Positions 1-7,163 of a DNA stretch of 17,555 nucleotides are shown piece after piece. The notes below the pieces were generated by a model, which was given only the letters and a program-made list of their open reading frames with translations, was not told where the DNA came from and did not search any database. The stretch's first letter is position 1; each line of letters opens with the position of its first letter. A program made the translations under genes and the position numbers. Source of the DNA: an uncultured Bacteroidales bacterium (GTDB taxonomy: Bacteria > Bacteroidota > Bacteroidia > Bacteroidales > Tenuifilaceae). The stretch is taken from assembly GCA_937915475.1 (NCBI GenBank), contig CALGIR010000145.1, forward strand, positions 1-17,555, written 5' to 3'.

Positions 1-140
1 GAATATCCCTACTGTTTGGGTATGAGTACGACAGATATTTATTTGGCTACTCTTTTGATTATTCACTAACCAAAATCAGAAAATTCAACGGAGGGTCACA
101 CGAAATTATGATTGGCTACAAATTCGATGTACTTAAGTAA
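1..140 (+). CDS. PorP/SprF-type outer-membrane protein, C-terminal end only (partial)
   Basis: This is the last 45 codons of a gene that enters from the left edge, read in the frame starting at base 3 and ending at TAA 138-140. The residues alternate hydrophobic and polar as in the closing strands of an outer-membrane barrel, with aromatic positions (FGYEYDRYLFGYSFDYS) and a final block GGSHEIMIGYKF. A Gly-Ser-His-Glu-(I/V) block followed by a G-Y-x-F strand is typical of the C-terminus of PorP/SprF family proteins. These are outer-membrane proteins associated with type IX secretion and gliding in Bacteroidota, often encoded beside large secreted proteins. The family call rests on this short tail alone; another barrel family is possible. 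The gene is followed by a strong terminator. Confidence 0.6.
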   Translation, partial: ISLLFGYEYDRYLFGYSFDYSLTKIRKFNGGSHEIMIGYKFDVLK

Positions 141-162
141 ATTACAATAGATCATAAAGGTA

Positions 163-193
163 TAGAAGAGCAAGCATTATGCTTGCTCTTCTA
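163..193 (+). terminator. Intrinsic terminator after the PorP/SprF-like gene
   Basis: A perfect 13-bp inverted repeat (163-175 with 181-193, core AGAAGAGCAAGC / GCTTGCTCTTCT) surrounds a five-base ATTAT loop and is followed by a T-containing stretch. It begins 23 nt after the stop codon. The hairpin is nearly symmetric and could work in both directions, but the position fits termination of the upstream gene. Confidence 0.85.
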
Positions 194-224
194 ATTTAAG
201 TGCAATTTTCATTTTTGAATTATA

Positions 225-232
225 TATATTTG
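225..232 (+). promoter_or_regulatory. Bacteroidota-type -7 box before the DUF4296 lipoprotein
   Basis: TATATTTG matches the Bacteroidota primary-sigma -7 consensus TAnnTTTG. It lies between the upstream terminator and the ATG at 251, which would give a leader of only about a dozen bases. No good TTTG -33 box is seen at the usual spacing; the TTTG at 214-217 is too close. No Shine-Dalgarno precedes the ATG. Confidence 0.5.
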
Positions 233-250
233 TACCTCTAACTCTTTAAC

Positions 251-1174
251 ATGAACAAACTACTCCGATATTTCATCCTCTTCTCAATTGGGCTGCTTAT
301 GCTTATCCAATTGGGCTGTAAAGAAAAGTATATCCCCAATAAGGATATGGTGAACATTCTGGCTGAAGTTTTTATTACTGATGCCATCACAAGTACGTCG
401 TATTTAGCTCAAAAGTTATCGCGAAAAGATTCCATTGAATACTATGAACCTATAGTAGATAAATACGGTTATACCGAGGGTGAATTTATTAATACGATTA
501 ACTACCTTATGGATAATCCAAGTGAATTTGAAAAATTGATGGACAAGGTAGTCGGGCAACTCTCTATAATTGAAACTGAAAAAGCTCAGCTAATATCAAG
601 AAAACTAGATAAGAAAGAGATTAAAGAGGAACAAGAAGATCAAGAGGATAACCTTTGGGCTAATAAAAGAAACTGGAAGTTACCCGAGGATGGAAGCGAC
701 GAACGATTGTTCTTTAAAGTTCCAACCCAAGGAGAAGGTCTGTATTCGGTTACTGCAAAGGTTATTGTTAAACCTGAGGATCAATCTGTGGAACCCTCGA
801 TGCACGTTTGGTTTTATACCGAGGCAGAACCTCCAGACTTTAGGTTTACCCCAAAACAAGAAAAATACCTGAAGGATGGAGAGGAAAGAACTGTTATTTT
901 AAGATGCATGCTTACCGATACAACCATGACCCACTTTATGGGCTACATTCTCGATCACCAGCCCAGAAGCGGGAAATGGACCAAGTATGCCGAAATTTCA
1001 AAAATATCCATTAAGTTCACTCCTCTGCCCGACGAAAACATTAAACCATCGCTCAGTACGAGTAAAGGCAATTTAAATGATTTGAAAAAGATAAAACCTA
1101 AAGGAAAAGATAAAATTAAGAAGAGCACGTCGAGGGAACTCTATAATGCTCCTGTTGATATAGAGTCTAGATAG
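251..1174 (+). CDS. DUF4296-domain lipoprotein
   Basis: The product is 307 aa. Residues 1-22 are a lipoprotein signal peptide with lipobox Q-L-G-C, so the mature protein should start at lipidated Cys23. Residues about 28-115 match the DUF4296 pattern: an Ile-Pro near the start, a D-M-V-x-I-L-A-E-V helix, a D-A-I-T segment, then a Y-Y-E-P-I...Y-G-Y-T-x-x-E-F helix pair ending in an S-x-I-E-x-E helix. A short acidic stretch (E/Q/D-rich, about 125-133) separates this from a C-terminal half of about 130 residues that looks beta-rich. The end is strongly basic, with many Lys at 275-293. DUF4296 has no established function; it is a Bacteroidota envelope lipoprotein family. The gene stands alone behind its own terminator and promoter, with 32 nt to the next gene, so the two may be co-transcribed. 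Confidence 0.85.
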   Translation: MNKLLRYFILFSIGLLMLIQLGCKEKYIPNKDMVNILAEVFITDAITSTSYLAQKLSRKDSIEYYEPIVDKYGYTEGEFINTINYLMDNPSEFEKLMDKVVGQLSIIETEKAQLISRKLDKKEIKEEQEDQEDNLWANKRNWKLPEDGSDERLFFKVPTQGEGLYSVTAKVIVKPEDQSVEPSMHVWFYTEAEPPDFRFTPKQEKYLKDGEERTVILRCMLTDTTMTHFMGYILDHQPRSGKWTKYAEISKISIKFTPLPDENIKPSLSTSKGNLNDLKKIKPKGKDKIKKSTSRELYNAPVDIESR

Positions 1175-1206
1175 TTTTATACTAAATCAACTCAAATATT
1201 GAGGGT

Positions 1207-2088
1207 ATGAAAAATAAAATATTTAATAAGCTAAGAGCCATCTTAGTAGTGCTTTTTTTAGGTGGGAATTTACTTTATGCACAGGTTGAGAAGCCACAAA
1301 ACATATATCGGGTAACTGTTAACTCGCGATATGTAATAGAAAATGGCGAACGGACCTCAACATTTTTTGCAATTAATCAGCTTATATACGATTCGCTTGG
1401 ACGACTTCATACCGAAATTGATTTTGACTGGGAAACCCACTACCCCAACAACTATAGATGGAATTATTTTAATGGTCAACAAAAGGTCAAAACCGATTTC
1501 TTTTTTAAAGAAAAACTTTCGCGAATTGAGGAATATGACTTCAACGAAAACCAAAAACTTATTTCACTAACGCTATATCATGTTAGCCCAAGCGATACTA
1601 CCCTTAGCGTAAAAGAAGTGTATAGCTATGATAAAACTGGGCATGTTACAAAAGCAACAGGATATAATGAAAGGGGAAAGAGGGGATACAGAACAACTTC
1701 TAAATACGATGATAAGGGCAACGAAATTTACAGAAAAGTGAAAGGGAAGCGCATAGCTCCCCCCGATTCCATAATGTATTTACAGAAAGAGATAGCATAC
1801 GACAGCCTTAATAGGATTGGTAAAGAAACGGTTACCATTGATAAAATTGGTGAGCCTAGATTAACCAAAACTTATACTTATGCCTATACCGATGATGGAA
1901 ACATAACCGAAAAAACGATTATTGACAGCCAAGGTAATATCCAAAAGAGAAAGGAGTATGTATATAGAAGCGATAAGCGCCTGCAGCAAATAAAGGTTTT
2001 TGACAATAACGGAAACCTTGAGGATCACCTAGCTTGGCGATACGAAATTTACAAGACTTCCGACAGAAGGTTTAGAACTCTTGAGTGA
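1207..2088 (+). CDS. Secreted protein with YD/RHS-like repeats
   Basis: The product is 293 aa, with an N-terminal signal peptide ending LYA|Q (cut after about residue 25). The mature part contains repeated units of the form Y-D-x-x-G-x-hydrophobic-x-x-x with following beta-strands: Y-D-S-L-G-R-L near the start, then S-Y-D-K-T-G-H-V, K-Y-D-D-K-G-N-E, A-Y-D-S-L-N-R-I, Y-T-D-D-G-N-I and F-D-N-N-G-N-L. These resemble YD (RHS-type) or MORN-like repeats, which build extended beta structures. There is no toxin domain and no RHS core, and the protein is far smaller than RHS toxins, so a toxin role is not suggested. Such short proteins are common and uncharacterised in Bacteroidales. It starts 32 nt after the DUF4296 gene and its far end converges with the LD-carboxypeptidase gene; no terminator hairpin is evident in the 61-nt gap between them. 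Confidence 0.72.
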   Translation: MKNKIFNKLRAILVVLFLGGNLLYAQVEKPQNIYRVTVNSRYVIENGERTSTFFAINQLIYDSLGRLHTEIDFDWETHYPNNYRWNYFNGQQKVKTDFFFKEKLSRIEEYDFNENQKLISLTLYHVSPSDTTLSVKEVYSYDKTGHVTKATGYNERGKRGYRTTSKYDDKGNEIYRKVKGKRIAPPDSIMYLQKEIAYDSLNRIGKETVTIDKIGEPRLTKTYTYAYTDDGNITEKTIIDSQGNIQKRKEYVYRSDKRLQQIKVFDNNGNLEDHLAWRYEIYKTSDRRFRTLE

Positions 2089-2149
2089 GGATTGGGTGGG
2101 ACAGTCTTCCATTAACATACTCTTAAGGTGGCTAACAGCAAACTCTACG

Positions 2150-3064
2150 TTACTGGTAAAACTCAAGACTTGTCCCTTTCTCATCAACCTTAAGAGTGGC
2201 CATTCTGCCCATTATTAGGGCAACATTCTCTTTCTGATGCCCTGCAGGAAACCCAAAGCATACCGGGTATTGATACTCCTCAACCGTTTCGCGGATTATT
2301 TCTAAAGCTGTCTTCCCATAGGGAATGGTGTTATCATTCATGTCTGTCATTCCTCCAACTACAAGCCCAGCAATTCCCCTAAGTTTTCCGCTCCGTTTAA
2401 GGTTCATCATCATTCTGTCAATATGATAAAGATATTCATCCAAATCCTCAATGAATAAGATTTTCCCTTCAGTAATCATGTCGGCATCAGATCCAGAAAG
2501 ACTATATAATATAGATAAATTTCCACCTATTAACTTACCACTTGCAATTCCATAGCGATTAAAGGGATGCGCTTGTGCATTGTATGTTGGCGTTTCGCCA
2601 AAGAGCACGCTACGTAAACTCTCGGTGGAAATGTTGGGTTTCCCGTCCGCAGGAAAGTTAATTGGCATAATACCATGTAAACTTTCCACCATATACCATG
2701 AGTTGAGAATACCGTGGAAAACCGTAATATCGCTATAGCCAACCACCCATTTAGGTTCGCGCTGCAAACTCCGTAGGTCTAAATGATTTAGGATACGTAC
2801 AGAACCATACCCTCCACGAGCACAAACTATTGCCTTTACCTGAGGGTTCCCAATCATCGATTGAAAATCGGCAGCCCGCTCACTATCAGTTCCTGAAAAC
2901 TGATTGAGTTCGCCAAAAAGGTTTTTACCCAGCACAACCTTAAGCCCCCAACTCTCAAACATAGTAATTGAGACGGCAATTTCTTCCCTACTTACTTTCC
3001 GTGCAGGAGCCACTATGCCAACAGCATCGCCTTTTTGTAGTATGGGGGGGCTAATGAAATTCAT
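2150..3064 (-). CDS. LD-carboxypeptidase (peptidase family S66)
   Basis: This is a cytoplasmic serine carboxypeptidase that removes the terminal D-Ala from tetrapeptide muropeptides during murein recycling; the same fold includes the microcin C immunity protein MccF. The chosen start is ATG 3062-3064 (304 aa), because the family begins with a P-P-x-L-x-x-G-D-x-V-G-I-V-A-P segment just after the start. The longer frame back to 3154 only adds 30 unrelated residues. The catalytic set is visible: nucleophile Ser111 in G-Y-S-D-I-T, Glu206 in F-I-E-D-L-D-E, and His276 in P-A-G-H-Q-K-E-N. An R-G-G-Y-G segment at about 83-87 is also typical. There is no signal peptide. The gene is divergent from metG. 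A run of seven C (coding strand) lies at codons 5-7. Whether the substrate is muropeptide or a peptide antibiotic cannot be told. Confidence 0.92.
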   Translation of the reverse strand: MNFISPPILQKGDAVGIVAPARKVSREEIAVSITMFESWGLKVVLGKNLFGELNQFSGTDSERAADFQSMIGNPQVKAIVCARGGYGSVRILNHLDLRSLQREPKWVVGYSDITVFHGILNSWYMVESLHGIMPINFPADGKPNISTESLRSVLFGETPTYNAQAHPFNRYGIASGKLIGGNLSILYSLSGSDADMITEGKILFIEDLDEYLYHIDRMMMNLKRSGKLRGIAGLVVGGMTDMNDNTIPYGKTALEIIRETVEEYQYPVCFGFPAGHQKENVALIMGRMATLKVDEKGTSLEFYQ

Positions 3065-3095
3065 TGTTCTATCTTTAAAATTGTTAGTATCTTTG
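3064..3095 (+). promoter_or_regulatory. Candidate metG promoter overlapping the start of the divergent gene
   Basis: TATCTTTG at 3088-3095 is an exact match to the TAnnTTTG -7 consensus, and ATTG at 3063-3066 is a three-of-four -33 box (TTTG) with 21 nt between. Transcription would start near 3102 and give a leader of about 86 nt before metG. The -33 box overlaps the start codon of the LD-carboxypeptidase gene. Confidence 0.45.
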
Positions 3096-3142
3096 CCAGT
3101 CATTATACGATGAGTGCTACAATAAAGTAATTTTATATTGAA

Positions 3143-3167
3143 AATAACGCCCACCCAAGGGCTTATT
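3143..3167 (+). other. Stem-loop in the metG leader
   Basis: AATAA-c-GCCC / GGGC-TTATT can form a nine-bp stem with one bulged C (3148) and a six-base loop (3153-3158). It is followed by GTTTAAAAAAAATTAAATCC and the metG ATG. It may be a leader hairpin or attenuator-like element, or part of the divergent control region. It does not resemble a T-box. Confidence 0.3.
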
Positions 3168-3187
3168 GTTTAAAAAAAATTAAATCC

Positions 3188-5227
3188 ATGGTTATGAACG
3201 CGTACAAGCGATATTTAATAACATCGGCTTTGCCCTATGCAAACGGTCCAATTCACATCGGGCACCTTGCTGGTGTTTACGTCCCATCAGATATTTACAC
3301 GCGTTACCTTAGGTTAAAGGGTATGGATGTTATCTCTGTTTGCGGATCGGATGAGCACGGCGTACCCATAACCATAAAAGCTCGTAAAGAAGGCGTTTCA
3401 CCTCAGAGCATAGTGGATAAATACCACGCAATAATAAAAAAATCATTCGAAGATTTTGGCATTACCTTCGATATCTACTCTCGAACCTCATCAAAAACAC
3501 ACCACGAAGAATCGGCTGCATTTTTTAAAAAACTTTACAATAAAGGTGAGTTTATTGAGAAAACCACGGAGCAATACTATGACCCCGAGGTAAACCAGTT
3601 TTTGGCCGATAGGTACATTACCGGCACCTGCCCACATTGCTCAAACGAAAATGCTTATGGCGACCAATGTGAACAGTGCGGCACGAGCCTTAACGCCACC
3701 GATCTTATAAACCCAAAATCGACTCTAAGCGGTGCTAAGCCCATAATGAAACCAACAAAGCATTGGTTCTTACCTTTGGATAAGTACCAAGGATTCCTTG
3801 AGAAATGGATTTTAGAGGATCATAAGGAGTGGAAGGTAAACGTTTACGGGCAGTGCAAAAGTTGGCTCGACCATGGTCTGCAACCCCGCGCCGTTAGTAG
3901 AGATTTGGATTGGGGTGTTCCCGTTCCAGTTGAGGGTGCTGAGGGTAAAGTGCTCTACGTCTGGTTCGATGCTCCCATTGGCTATATATCGGCAACAAAA
4001 GATCTTACACCTGACTGGGAAAAGTACTGGAAAGATCCTGAAACACGCATGATTCATTTTATTGGGAAGGATAACATCGTTTTTCATTGTATTGTATTCC
4101 CTGCCATGCTCAAGGCCGAAGGTTCTTACATTTTACCCGACAATGTGCCGGCAAATGAGTTTCTAAACCTTGAAGGCGATAAGATTTCAACATCGCGTAA
4201 CTGGGCGGTATGGTTGCATGAGTATTTAGAGGAGTTCCCGGGCAAGCAAGATGTACTAAGGTACACGCTAACCGCTAACATGCCCGAGACCAAGGACAAT
4301 GACTTTACCTGGAAAGATTTTCAGGCTCGCAATAATAACGAACTGGTTGCCATATTGGGCAACTTTGTAAATCGTGCGCTTGTGCTAACCCATAAGTACT
4401 TTGAGGGCAAAGTGCCTGCTTTGGGTGAGCTAACCCAGTACGATAAGGATGCCCTGTCCGAACTGCCCAAACTTAAGCAGGGGATTGAGAAAAATCTGGA
4501 ACTTTTCCGTTTTCGCGATGCTTTGCGTGATGCCATGAATATTGCCCGTTTGGGCAATAAATACCTTGCCGATACCGAACCTTGGAAAATATTTAAAACC
4601 GACCCTAATAGGGTTGCCACCATACTGAACATTTCACTACAAATTACGGCCAATATTACAATCCTTGCAGAACCGTTCCTCCCTTTTACCTGTGCTAAGC
4701 TGGCCAAAATGATAAACGCATCAAACCTTGGATGGAGTAAAGGTGGAGATACTGACCTGTTACCCTCTGGGCATGTCATTGAGCAGCCTGCATTACTTTT
4801 TGATAAAATTGAGGATGATGAAATTAACAAACAACTTGCAAAACTTATGGACACTAAACTGCAGAATGAGGTGAACAGCAAAGAGGTTGCTCCACAAAAA
4901 GAGATTATAAGCTACGAGGATTTTATAAAGATGGATATCCGGATATCTAAAGTGCTTGCCGCCGAGGTGGTACCTAAAACACAGAAACTGTTGAAACTTG
5001 AAGTTGATACCGGAATAGACAAGCGAACCATTGTGTCGGGTATTGCAGAGTACTTTAAACCCGAACAGGTTGTTGGGCGTGAGGTTTGCGTGTTGGTTAA
5101 CTTAGAGCCACGAAAAATTCGGGGAATCGAATCCCATGGCATGATTCTAATGGCAAAGAACTCCGATGATAGTCTTCGCTTTGTTCAACCCAACGAGTCT
5201 GTAGATAGCGGATCTACTGTAAGCTAG
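3188..5227 (+). CDS. metG: Methionine--tRNA ligase
   Basis: The enzyme attaches methionine to tRNA-Met in the cytoplasm, using ATP. The product is 679 aa, the long form. The class I HIGH motif is at residues 23-26 (P-I-H-I-G-H). A zinc knuckle has Cys148, Cys151, Cys161 and Cys164 (CxxC...CxxC), as in the MetG1 type. The KMSKS loop is K332-I-S-T-S336. An anticodon-binding helical domain follows (about 390-545), with W-K-D-F and N-F-V-N-R segments. The C-terminus from about 575 is an EMAP/Trbp111-type OB-fold tRNA-binding domain (M-D-I-R-I-S-K-V, then V-N-L-E-P-R-K-I-R-G-I-E-S-H-G-M). ATG codons at 3188 and 3194 both fit; the longer is given. An A-rich leader with no Shine-Dalgarno precedes it. 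It is monocistronic, closed by the terminator at 5252. Confidence 0.98.
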   Translation: MVMNAYKRYLITSALPYANGPIHIGHLAGVYVPSDIYTRYLRLKGMDVISVCGSDEHGVPITIKARKEGVSPQSIVDKYHAIIKKSFEDFGITFDIYSRTSSKTHHEESAAFFKKLYNKGEFIEKTTEQYYDPEVNQFLADRYITGTCPHCSNENAYGDQCEQCGTSLNATDLINPKSTLSGAKPIMKPTKHWFLPLDKYQGFLEKWILEDHKEWKVNVYGQCKSWLDHGLQPRAVSRDLDWGVPVPVEGAEGKVLYVWFDAPIGYISATKDLTPDWEKYWKDPETRMIHFIGKDNIVFHCIVFPAMLKAEGSYILPDNVPANEFLNLEGDKISTSRNWAVWLHEYLEEFPGKQDVLRYTLTANMPETKDNDFTWKDFQARNNNELVAILGNFVNRALVLTHKYFEGKVPALGELTQYDKDALSELPKLKQGIEKNLELFRFRDALRDAMNIARLGNKYLADTEPWKIFKTDPNRVATILNISLQITANITILAEPFLPFTCAKLAKMINASNLGWSKGGDTDLLPSGHVIEQPALLFDKIEDDEINKQLAKLMDTKLQNEVNSKEVAPQKEIISYEDFIKMDIRISKVLAAEVVPKTQKLLKLEVDTGIDKRTIVSGIAEYFKPEQVVGREVCVLVNLEPRKIRGIESHGMILMAKNSDDSLRFVQPNESVDSGSTVS

Positions 5228-5251
5228 GGATAAGTTCTAATGGAACACACA

Positions 5252-5287
5252 AAGAAATAGCCATGCAGTTATGTGTGGCTATTTCTT
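5252..5287 (+). terminator. Intrinsic terminator after metG
   Basis: A perfect 12-bp inverted repeat (AAGAAATAGCCA at 5252-5263 with TGGCTATTTCTT at 5276-5287) has a twelve-base loop whose ends can extend the stem by G-T and G-C pairs. It lies 24 nt after the metG stop, and the T-rich descending arm supplies the U tract. Confidence 0.85.
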
Positions 5288-5302
5288 ATATTAATCCCAG
5301 GG

Positions 5303-5383
5303 CTAATTCCCAAATCTTGGTTTTACCTCATTGTTGTATATTAAGCCGAAGGAATAGTTGAACCCAACGCTACCCCAAAAATC
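5303..5383 (-). pseudogene. Possible relic of an outer-membrane protein C-terminus
   Basis: Read on the minus strand, these 27 codons (GAT at 5381-5383 to TAG at 5303-5305) encode a peptide containing F-W-G-S-V-G-F-N-Y-S-F-G and ending with N-E-V-K-P-R-F-G-N. This looks like the last strand of a Bacteroidota outer-membrane barrel, with alternating aromatic and small residues and a Y-S-F-G turn. Immediately upstream in frame is a TAG stop (5384-5386), and no start codon or longer frame was found, so it cannot be a complete gene. It may be the tail of a decayed gene left between metG and the transporter. The stretch is short and chance similarity is possible. Nothing else was recognised in 5288-5445. 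Confidence 0.3.
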
Positions 5384-5445
5384 CTACTGTGACGCAAACA
5401 AAATACACCTATTATAGTACTGTAAACCTCTGACAAGAGCAAAAA

Positions 5446-6729
5446 CTACTCTTCCCCTTCGGTTATCGATTTGTTTGTAAGCATTAAGGTTACAATAAAC
5501 CCAATGCCCAATAAAATAGCACCAGCCATATAGGTTCTTGGGCCAATTATCTCAGGGGTATTGGTATAAAAATCTCGAATAAATGCAGCCACCTGTGGGC
5601 CAACAATACCACCAATTGACCAAGCGGTGAGAATAACACCATAAACAACGGGCATTAACTTTGCGTGAAAAACATCGAGCACATACGATGGCATTGCACC
5701 AAAGCCGCCACCATAGCAAAGCAGCACATAGCAAACCAGAATACCAAAAATCCAAGGATTGCCCGTAAACATCATAAGGATAAAAATCAAAATCTGAGAA
5801 CCCAAAATCAACCGAAAAACCTGTATTCGTCCAATTTTATCCGATAATCCGCCCCAAAGGAAACGCCCAATCCCATTAAACAATGAGCTAATGGCAATAA
5901 GCGTAGCACCTGCCACTGCTAGGGCTTCAGTGCTCATTGTGGCATCCTTAATTCTAAATAAATCCTGTATCATTGGCGATTGCAGGCCAATAAACATTAT
6001 ACCTGCCGATATATTTAGGAAGAAGATAATCCACATGCCCAAGAACTTTGTAGAGAGTAAACTCTCCTTAATGGTTAAACTATCTTCGAACCCTTGGCTA
6101 GCTGCACTTTTTACAGGAGAGGAATAGCCTTTAGGTATAAATCCATCTGGAGGGTTTTGCATGCTTAAACCAGCGGGAATACCAATAGCCATAAGTACGA
6201 TGGCAATATATAAAAACACCTCCACCATATTGCCTTGGGTAATGCTCACAAATATGGGAGCAATAACCTTAGACATTACCAGCGCACCCAGCCCAAAACC
6301 CATAACAACCATCCCGGTGATAAAACCCTTTTTGTCGGGGAACCATTTTGAGGCAGTTGCTACCGGGGTTACATAACCTAAGCCCAAGCCTATTCCACCA
6401 ACAACACCAAAGCCAAAATAGAAAAGAGGTAAACTACTAATAAACATGGCATACGCACTTATCAAATAGCCTACACCATAAAGCAACGCACCCATTGAGG
6501 CCAGCTTGCGAGGCCCGTATTTGGGGAGTATCATACCACCAACAGCGGCAGATAAACCAAGGAATAAAATGGACAGACTAAATATCCACATGGTTTGCAC
6601 GTTAGACCACCCATACTCCGCAATAATTGGCTTTTGAAAAAAACTCCAAGCATAAACGGTGCCCAATACTACCTGCAAAAGGGTACCCATAATTGCAATA
6701 AACCACCGTTTTGAATTTATTTTATCCAT
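5446..6729 (-). CDS. OFA-family MFS transporter (oxalate/formate or lactate type)
   Basis: This is an inner-membrane secondary transporter of 427 aa with about twelve hydrophobic helices split by a hydrophilic loop around residues 205-230. The N-terminus (W-F-I-A-I-M-G-T-L-L-Q, then G-T-V-Y-A-W-S-F-F-Q-K-P) is the hallmark of the OFA branch (oxalate:formate antiporter family). The G-x-x-x-P-K-Y-G-P-R-K loop after helix 2 and a G-L-G-L-G-Y segment in helix 4 also fit. The second half carries the equivalent N-G-I-G-R-F-L-W-G-G-L-S-D-K-I-G-R loop between helices 8 and 9. Members carry oxalate/formate, lactate or other small carboxylates. The neighbours do not tell which, although many annotated relatives are called L-lactate transporters. 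It appears monocistronic. Confidence 0.95.
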   Translation of the reverse strand: MDKINSKRWFIAIMGTLLQVVLGTVYAWSFFQKPIIAEYGWSNVQTMWIFSLSILFLGLSAAVGGMILPKYGPRKLASMGALLYGVGYLISAYAMFISSLPLFYFGFGVVGGIGLGLGYVTPVATASKWFPDKKGFITGMVVMGFGLGALVMSKVIAPIFVSITQGNMVEVFLYIAIVLMAIGIPAGLSMQNPPDGFIPKGYSSPVKSAASQGFEDSLTIKESLLSTKFLGMWIIFFLNISAGIMFIGLQSPMIQDLFRIKDATMSTEALAVAGATLIAISSLFNGIGRFLWGGLSDKIGRIQVFRLILGSQILIFILMMFTGNPWIFGILVCYVLLCYGGGFGAMPSYVLDVFHAKLMPVVYGVILTAWSIGGIVGPQVAAFIRDFYTNTPEIIGPRTYMAGAILLGIGFIVTLMLTNKSITEGEE

Positions 6730-6814
6730 AATAAAAGTTTATTTCGACTTATATCTTCAGGTTCCAATCTACATATATTTCACTAATGTAGGAAAAATTT
6801 ATTCTCAATTAAAA

Positions 6815-6822
6815 CAAAGCTA
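6815..6822 (-). promoter_or_regulatory. Candidate -7 box for the OFA transporter
   Basis: CAAAGCTA on the plus strand reads TAGCTTTG on the minus strand, an exact TAnnTTTG match, about 85 nt before the transporter ATG. A partial -33 (GTTG, plus-strand CAAC at 6846-6849) lies about 23 nt further upstream, a little longer than ideal. Confidence 0.35.
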
Positions 6823-6900
6823 CCGGTGAATTCAAGAACTTAACGCAACAGATCAAAACTTTGAGTTTGTTGTACGAAGAAAAAAACAAACAACTCGATG

Positions 6901-7009
6901 CGTCATTGCGATCCGCCAACTGGCGGAGAAGCAATCTTTTGACATTTAACAATATACGGGTTTTTAAAGATTGCTTCAACCCTCAAAGAGCGAGTGTTTC
7001 GCAATGACG
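6901..7009. repeat. Nested palindromic repeat element (REP/MITE-like), about 109 bp
   Basis: Three sets of inverted arms are present. The outer arms CGTCATTGCGA (6901-6911) and TCGCAATGACG (6999-7009) are perfect 11-bp complements. The inner arms GAAGCAATCTTT (6928-6939) and AAAGATTGCTTC (6966-6977) are perfect 12-bp complements. Between the left arms sits a 7-bp palindrome TCCGCCA-AC-TGGCGGA (6912-6927). The word CGTCATTGCGA...GAAGCAATC recurs as a dispersed intergenic repeat in many bacterial genomes (from memory). It has no coding capacity. It is seen once in this window, so its copy number cannot be judged here. The rest of the 6730-7163 gap shows no gene. Confidence 0.8.
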
Positions 7010-7163
7010 ACAGTGTATTTTAGGTATCACAAGTACCATTGCGTAATTGCCTGCCCATGCAATAATCAATGCTTTTTTCTTCACCCCATTGCAGCGTTTT
7101 GTCACTCCTCAACGTAATCATAGGTAAACGGAAATGAAATTTAACCTAAATCATACACTGACC

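Noticed and set aside
1191..1203. CTCAA-ATA-TTGAG hairpin between the DUF4296 and YD-repeat genes
   Set aside because: Only five base pairs with a three-base loop and no T run; too weak to call a terminator.
3065..3154. Longer N-terminus of the LD-carboxypeptidase
   Set aside because: The extra 30 residues match nothing in the family, and the conserved P-P-x-L-x-x-G-D block begins just after ATG 3064; the extension would also cover the metG promoter region.
4321..4881. 186-aa open frame on the minus strand
   Set aside because: It lies wholly inside metG, has no recognisable domain, and its Ser/Leu-rich composition is what the antisense of a conserved gene gives.
7134..7163. Upstream ATG of the serpin frame as the true start
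   Set aside because: It would add ten residues before a well-formed lipoprotein signal beginning at 7164.
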